64,000 nt of DNA, from positions 22,230,806-22,294,805 of the forward strand of contig OX419337.1 of NCBI GenBank assembly GCA_948470475.1. The letters run 5' to 3'. The notes beneath the pieces are model-generated. The model did not search any database and was not told the origin of the DNA. It was given only the letters and a program-made list of their open reading frames with translations. This document shows, in pieces, positions 58,434-64,000 of this stretch; position 1 is the stretch's first letter, and the number at the start of each line of letters is the position of its first letter. A program made the position numbers and the translations under genes. Source of the stretch: Galaxea fascicularis (lineage: Eukaryota; Cnidaria; Anthozoa; Scleractinia; Euphylliidae).

Positions 58434-58850
58434 TTTCCAAGCAATCCAGTTGGTGGACTATTCGTAGCCTTTTTTCTCGACGACTTTTGGACGTATCCTT
58501 GAAGAGATGCGCATTCATTCATTGGCGCGTTCCTGAAGAAACGCGGAAGATTACAGTCGCTCCGAGTAATCACGATTAGCGTAAAAACGTATTTTTCCAA
58601 ACATTCCGATTGAGGGTTCAGTATAATGGCCTTTTTTCTCGACGTTTTTTGGGCGTATCCTTGAAGAGATGCGCATTCTTCCATTGGCGCGTTCCTGAAG
58701 AAACGCAGAGGATTACAGTCGCTCCGAGTAATCACGATTAGCCTGGCGTAAAAAAGTATTTTTCCAAACATTCCGATTGAGGGTCCAGTATAAGCACTTT
58801 TTTTTCTCGACGTTTTTTGGGTGTCCTTGAAGAGACACGGAAGATTACAG
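58434..58850. repeat. Tandem repeat, about 160-bp period, close to three copies
   Basis: Each unit contains TTTTTTCTCGACG, TATCCTTGAAGAGATGCGCA, GGCGCGTTCCTGAAGAAACG, GATTACAGTCGCTCCGAGTA and TTTTTCCAAACATTCCGATT. The first and last copies are partial or shortened. Confidence 0.85.
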
Positions 58851-59922
58851 ACGTTCCGAGTGATAAGGAGAAGCAGAAGTTTACAAGTTTTTCAGGTGAG
58901 CCACATGAATTTTATGTTGCGAGTTACATATATGAAATGGTGTGTTTAGTCCTCAGCTCCCTTGGACACAGGGAGACCAAACAAATTACCCAGCAATAAG
59001 ATGACGAATGCGACACCAACTGTAAGTATAATTGCATTGATGGTCTACAAAATTAATGTACTCTGTGTAGTTCTTACCAAATTGTCCAGACGGGGGGCAA
59101 AATACCATACCTAGAAAAAAAACTGGAAAACAAGGAATCCATAACAAGGAAACTGTTGAGGTGTGTTAGTATGTTGGGTTTTACATTGGCGACCCTTACT
59201 GAATCGAAAAATGGTACTTGATCCATAGCCTAGAAGAACGATTAGACACCAAGTTTGTTTTCTGGTTAATTTGCTTTAAAAAAAGTTCAGGAAGGCAGTG
59301 TATAATAAGGATATCACAGATAAAAGCTCTCTGGATGAAAGTCATTTCATTACGATTCTTGTTGCTTCCTTTTATTTCTTACTGACACTAGTCTTGTGAG
59401 GCATGTGTTTATCTGAGCAGAGATTCCACCAAATGTGATTTCACTCATCCGCTGTGACTCATTTCGCGGCATCTTGGATAGGTATGTAACCAGGATAGTA
59501 TCTAAGGACAAACTCTGACGTGCTGACATTTCATGAGAGTCCAACCCAAGAGCTTTATATATGGAACGTAACATACTATAGGAAACGTTTCAACAGAGGA
59601 CTGAAAAGGATTCAAGCCCATGCATAGTCCTCAGTGATGGTAGCAATTTATTAGAAAAACTGTCATGCTATGTAAATGAAAAAAAAAATTCATTTTCCAC
59701 AACAGAGAAAATCTCTATAGATTCTCAGCCACTTCAATCTAGTTGAGTTAGTAAGCTCGCATTAGTAATACATACTAACCTGCTCTGAATCTGAATTGTC
59801 TACATTAACAGAAAGATACATCAGGTGACATTACAGCCATGTTAGACGCTCGAAGCAGCATCATTGAAAGAACTGAAGGGATCTGCAGCTCGTGAGGTTA
59901 GTGAAAAAAAAAAGGGGATAGA

Positions 59923-59998
59923 GTTTTATGGGATTCAAACCCATGAACCTTTGCTTTGAATGGCAGGCATTTCTAATCAACTGCTAAAAAGTAAGCGA
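59923..59998 (-). repeat. Possible tRNA-derived SINE remnant
   Basis: On the minus strand GGTTTGAATCC is a B-box, with TAGCAGTTGATTAG as a poor A-box 50 bp upstream. Stem pairing is not convincing, so a functional tRNA is unlikely. Confidence 0.35.
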
Positions 59999-62071
59999 CT
60001 GATTGAGATCCAAAACAGACAACTACTCGGGCAGAACTTACAAAATGCAAAAAAGAACAATCTACAACGAACTGGGCATCAAGCCGTAGAAGTCACTGTA
60101 ATTGGTGCTTTACCAAAGCTTGCAGAGACTGATTCTTGAAGAGAAGTCAGCACATGCCGTTTCATGACAAGGGAGGGATGGGCAAAACATTCCACTTTTT
60201 GTTTTTTTTTTAATGTTTACTGGAAAGGCTGGTGAAATCAGTCATAAAATGCCTTCAATGCATACTTCACTGTCTGTATTATCGTGAGCACGCAGCTTCG
60301 CATTTCAGTCAACGGGCATTAAAGCCATACCGGCCTACCCGAGGGTCCTGAGAGTTGTCAGGGAGACTTGCAAAAGACAATTTTTTCAGGTAAGTGTTTG
60401 TGAAAGGGAAATTTGTGTTAACACGTGTTTCATTCCCACGACATTTGTTAAAAGAAAGGGCTAAAAGAAACCTCCGAAACACCTTACACATTTTAAACCC
60501 AAAGCGAAACCGAGTTACTCTTTGACCCACTTTATTTGCTCCTTTACTTGAGTCTCATTTCTTAACTTGATTCAAACCCATCATCCTTGCCACAATGCTA
60601 AAAATACTCCTTTTTCAGTTTGACAAATTAAGGTTGACAGTCAAACAATATCGCTTAGGAAATCTTACCATTCGCAAACCCAGTTTTGAAAATTAGAGCA
60701 AGATTTCGACGAAAATTAGTTCTTTAATGTCAGTTTTACTAAACTTAGTTTTATCTTGAAAAGTGCTCTCCAGAAAAATCAGGTAATCGAAATGCCAGAA
60801 GTCCGGGATCATTGTCACTAGTATCACCGATGCCATGGAAACTGCATATCGGAGCTCTGCCATGATGAAACTACGGTAAGTCCTCAGTAAACTGAATCAA
60901 CCGCACTGAAATGTCATATATATAAAAAAATAATTGCTTGTGTTGAAATAAAATGATGAATGAATAAAAGATAAATGATTGCTTGACAAAAATAAATATA
61001 AAATAAAAATGTACCTAAAAACCGACCGATAACAACTAAAATATGAACCCTAAAAATTGAATTTAAACCAGTTAAATGTAAAAGTTACACAATAAATTGA
61101 ATGTTGAATTGTGCTTCTATGTTTTGTTCTGCTCTCCACTCGCTAACTATTTTTTTGTCTGCAAGCCCTTTGTTTCAGTTCTGCAGCGAAGCGACGAAGC
61201 GATGATGAAGGTGATGATGATGATGATGATGAGGATGCCCATGGTGAATTTAGCTGAAGATGTCCTGGACATCATATCACCATTCTCGACTGTCCACAGG
61301 TCAGTTTCTACCAAAGCAGAATGAGGCGTGCATGTACTAAGTTTTTTGCTCTTTATGCTTTTCTCTTCATTAAAGAGAAACGGAGCTAACGATGACATTA
61401 ACGATGATGATGAAGATGACGATGATGATTGTAACGTTCCAGGTTACAGTTATAATACCTTTCTCTGCTGTTTCCTTAAGGTCAGTCCCTGAAACAAGTC
61501 TGTTAAGTTTCGGCACGGTGCTTGGACGCAAGAACTATATGCTATTATGGCCGGTATAGTCTATCAAAGACGTGATGGTAGAAATTCTCGACAAGTGCGT
61601 CAGCAAGATTGCCACTTAATATTTTCTTTGTCTGGGCTTCAGAGTTCTAGCCCGTATTATGTAAAAGCTGTTATATCGAGGCTTTGAAAGAGCCTTTGAA
61701 AGAGAAATTGGAGAATATATAAGCGGAATATTGCCTTTACTGAAACGCGTGCTTTCTTTCCACAATGTGACCCTCGCGAGTAATCAAGCGATAAACGTGG
61801 GACAAAACCATCGGAGGATGGTTTTTGATGTTGAGGTTTTACTTTCTGCTTGCCTAATCTAGTGGTCTCCAGTTTAACAGCAGAGGGCTTACGCTTGGAG
61901 GAGCCTCCCACACGACTACAATCGGAGGTAAGCTGTGTCTGTTAGTTCGGATCAGCAAGATTGCTACAGAGCCTCACACAAATTATTTATGCATTTTGTG
62001 ACTCAAACTATTTCATTTTCGCCTTCTGTGAAACAAGGGTTATTATGACAGTGATGCGTCACCCTCGTTAA

Positions 62072-63263
62072 AGACCCATGACGGACCAATATGCTTTGCG
62101 CGCGTTAAGTCAAGTCGCCATATTTTTTGTGAGTCGAAAAGTCAAGTGAAGACCGTTGAATCCACAGCAATCCGCTTCCATCCGGCGTTTATGGTGCTTG
62201 ATTTTACGTTTCGTTGCCCAGAGGAGTTCACTATTTCACTTGTGTGTTGATTTTGATGATATTTTTGGAATTGCAATATCTGTAGAGTGAATATGATGAA
62301 CTCCTAGAAAGCTCTGATCGTTTGGCATTTTGATGGCCGTACCTTCGCGTAAGTGGAGGCCACTTTTATCTGGTTGTGCTCGTTATATCATGGTACGATC
62401 ATCTGTGTTTGAACTATGGCATGAGAGGAAAATTACTCTTGGGTTCTCGGAAACAACGAACTGCCTTTGCTGAGTATCTACTGCATCAAACAGACCACAG
62501 AGCATCAACTGATACACACTTTATTTAAAGAGGGTGGCACGGAATAGTTGAAGCAACTAATAAACTTGTGGCCCTCTACAAGGTCGGCACTAGGGGTGGT
62601 CACAGCCAGGGTTCGTTACGTCCCTAGTGGTTCTTTAACGTCCCACAGAGTGTTAATTGTGAAGAGTTGTGAGACGGGACCTCCGGCTTATCGTCCTTAT
62701 CCGAGAAGACTAGAAAGTCTAACCACTTGTAGATGTCATTGCAAAGGAAGCACTTTCTCCTCAGTTATTTAAAGACCCTGAGTGTTGGTCCGGCCGGGGC
62801 TTTGAACCCACGACCTCCCGCACGGTAGTCCGGCACTCTACCAACTGAGCCAACCGGTCGGCGACCGGACCTTGCTAGAATTCGATGGTTTGTTTATTTC
62901 TTATAGCTTTGTTACAATGCTTATGTATCACAGCTTTGTTCATTTTAACAACCCGTGTGAACGAGATGGTAGGCAGGGAACATTTGGAGTTAAGGAAAAT
63001 TTTTCTTAAACCTCTTCAATCTCGACGGCTTCGTCTTCCTCCTTCTCGTTATCCGCTACTATTGAGCCATCTTTCGCCTAAATTTCTCTCCTCCAGAGAG
63101 TTTTCCAATAAAGACAGTGATGAACTCATATTGTGCTCTGATCAACCGACAAGCACGCGAAATATTCAAACTTCGGCGACCGCATCACACAATGGTGCCT
63201 CCTCCTTGTGTTTGTCAAAACAATAATAGACGCGCGCAAAGCATATTGGTCCGTCATGGGTCT
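62072..63263. mobile_element. Non-autonomous DNA transposon, TTAA-flanked, 33-bp inverted ends
   Basis: The left end AGACCCATGACGGACCAATA followed by TGCTTTGCGCGCG is perfectly mirrored at the right end. TTAA lies immediately outside both ends, as with piggyBac-type insertions. The interior (1.19 kb) has no recognisable transposase. A SINE is nested inside. Family assignment from TTAA alone is inference. Confidence 0.8.
62530..62878 (-). mobile_element. tRNA-derived SINE inside the TTAA element
   Basis: On the minus strand the head reads GGTTGGCTCAGTTGGTAGAG (A-box TGGCTCAGTTGG), then GTGCCGGACTACC and GGTCGTGGGTTCAAAGCCCC (B-box GGTTCAAAGCC). A non-tRNA body of roughly 260 bp follows. The anticodon stem does not pair properly, so it is a SINE and not a tRNA gene. 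Confidence 0.8.
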
Positions 63264-63436
63264 TTAAACAAAGTTGATTTGATTTTGATTTGAAAACTGA
63301 AAACGGGTTATTTTATGATTTGCTTTTGACCACACAGGCTTTTTAGCTGATAATGGGAGCAGTTTCTTCATTTTTTCCACTGTCTAATTATAAGTATCCT
63401 ACCATCATCAATTTCCGTGGCACGTTTTAGTTGCAG

Positions 63437-63529
63437 AAATAGACACGCCGCTGACAGCGCGTGTGATTGGAGGATACGTAAACAGCAATGGCCGTCCATC
63501 TGTCACGTTACCTCTCTCTACACTGACAG
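63437..63529 (+). CDS. Candidate exon of an unidentified gene continuing to the right
   Basis: Between a TTGCAG acceptor and a CAG/GTAAGA donor lies a 93-nt frame in phase 1-1. It reads EIDTPLTARVIGGYVNSNG, then RPSVTLPLSTLT. An alternative upstream acceptor (TTTTAG at 63429-63430) adds two codons and also keeps phase. No partner exon is seen in the window. RVIGG faintly recalls a trypsin activation site, but the rest does not fit. Confidence 0.35.
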
Positions 63530-64000
63530 GTAAGAAGACACTTTGTTGTACACAAAGCGTAACAATGGATAAACACCTGTTTCACTTGTGATGGAAATGA
63601 TCTGACTAGAACTGTTTCGTCTACCGTATGAAAGAAGTTGGCACAAAAGAGCTATCACAACGTAACTGGTGCCCTAAATGTCTTGAGGGAAGAATGAAAG
63701 ACTTGCTTTGGATTGCGATGGGTGCAGAGTGAGACGTGGATACAGAAATGAACTTTACCTTTGGAAGTGAAAGGCAGCTCTTTCTGCATTAGGTAATCTT
63801 TGTTTTTATTATTTATCTTGTTTGAGTGATGGGAATGGCTATGATGATATCAAACAATGATGTACCACGTTCTAACTGAGGCCCTACTCTAAATCAACTC
63901 GAAAAATCCCACAGAACCAGTTAAGAGCTATTCAAACCAGGCGCAGGCTTGAGCTGCAACGGGATTTAAACCAATCACAACCACGACTCACACTAATGCG
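63530..64000. other. Right edge, nothing recognised
   Basis: The last 470 bases show no open frame, repeat or RNA gene that I can support. They may be intron of the gene suggested by the candidate exon just to the left. Confidence 0.4.

Larger units (their letters stand above)
52901..63436. other. Long region without a recognised protein gene
   Basis: I find no EGF exon and no recognisable coding family. Good-looking donors appear in isolation (for example after 54221, 54439, 59027 and 60381), so a long noncoding transcript or UTR exons are possible but not supported. The region contains G-tracts near 53680 and 55811, a MITE copy near 55905-56010, a small inverted repeat at about 54805-54885, a 160-bp tandem repeat, SINE fragments and a TTAA-flanked element. 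Confidence 0.5.

Noticed and set aside
61179..61299. Exon-like stretch with KRRSDDEGDDDDDDEDAH in one frame
   Set aside because: Splice-like ends exist, but that frame stops inside the segment, the open frame is poly-Met, and GAT repeats explain both.
62778..62870. tRNA gene on the minus strand
   Set aside because: The A and B boxes are good but the anticodon stem does not pair, and a long non-tRNA body follows, so it is a SINE.

Overview
This is eukaryotic nuclear DNA: AT-rich, full of introns and full of short inverted-repeat elements. The style suggests a marine invertebrate, most likely an anthozoan cnidarian (coral or sea anemone). The evidence is one-EGF-per-exon genes, many foldback MITEs, tRNA-derived SINE fragments and a GGTCTGAAATAGGGTA-type dispersed repeat. 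The species cannot be named from the sequence, and the cnidarian assignment is inference.

The window holds a cluster of three genes for secreted multi-EGF proteins. Gene A lies on the minus strand from 18573 down to at least 391 and probably runs off the left edge. Gene B lies on the plus strand from 20407 to about 34174, with a possible alternative end at 29357. Gene C lies on the plus strand from 37184 to 52350. A and B are head to head across 1.8 kb; B and C are in tandem. Each gene starts with one exon encoding a signal peptide, a basic pro-region with N-glycosylation sequons and a dibasic site, followed by a Pro/His/Arg-rich stretch. After that nearly every exon is one EGF-like module of 96-183 nt. 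Every intron I could place inside the three genes is phase 1, so all modules are symmetric 1-1 exons. No transmembrane segment, LNR, ankyrin or DSL domain is seen, so these are not Notch or its ligands. The proteins look like secreted matrix or adhesive proteins.

Genes B and C match exon for exon. Both have a pro-exon, six EGFs, one long-loop EGF, one short EGF, three EGFs, one variable module, three EGFs and two short EGFs, then a gene-specific tail. This match is the main reason for joining the exons at 31904-34174 to gene B. Gene A has 20 EGFs, a short EGF, another EGF and three long-loop EGFs, then tandem mini-exons. The C-termini differ: 18-residue repeat mini-exons in A, a Pro/Gly/Tyr exon and/or a half-EGF tail in B, and polyproline, an acidic run and a Tyr/Arg-rich repeat tail in C.

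Introns and intergenic DNA carry foldback elements, some nested or in several copies, together with microsatellites, tandem duplications and SINE remnants. From 52351 to the right edge no protein-coding gene is recognised, apart from one candidate exon near 63437-63529. A 1.19-kb TTAA-flanked inverted-repeat element with a SINE inside it lies at 62072-63263.
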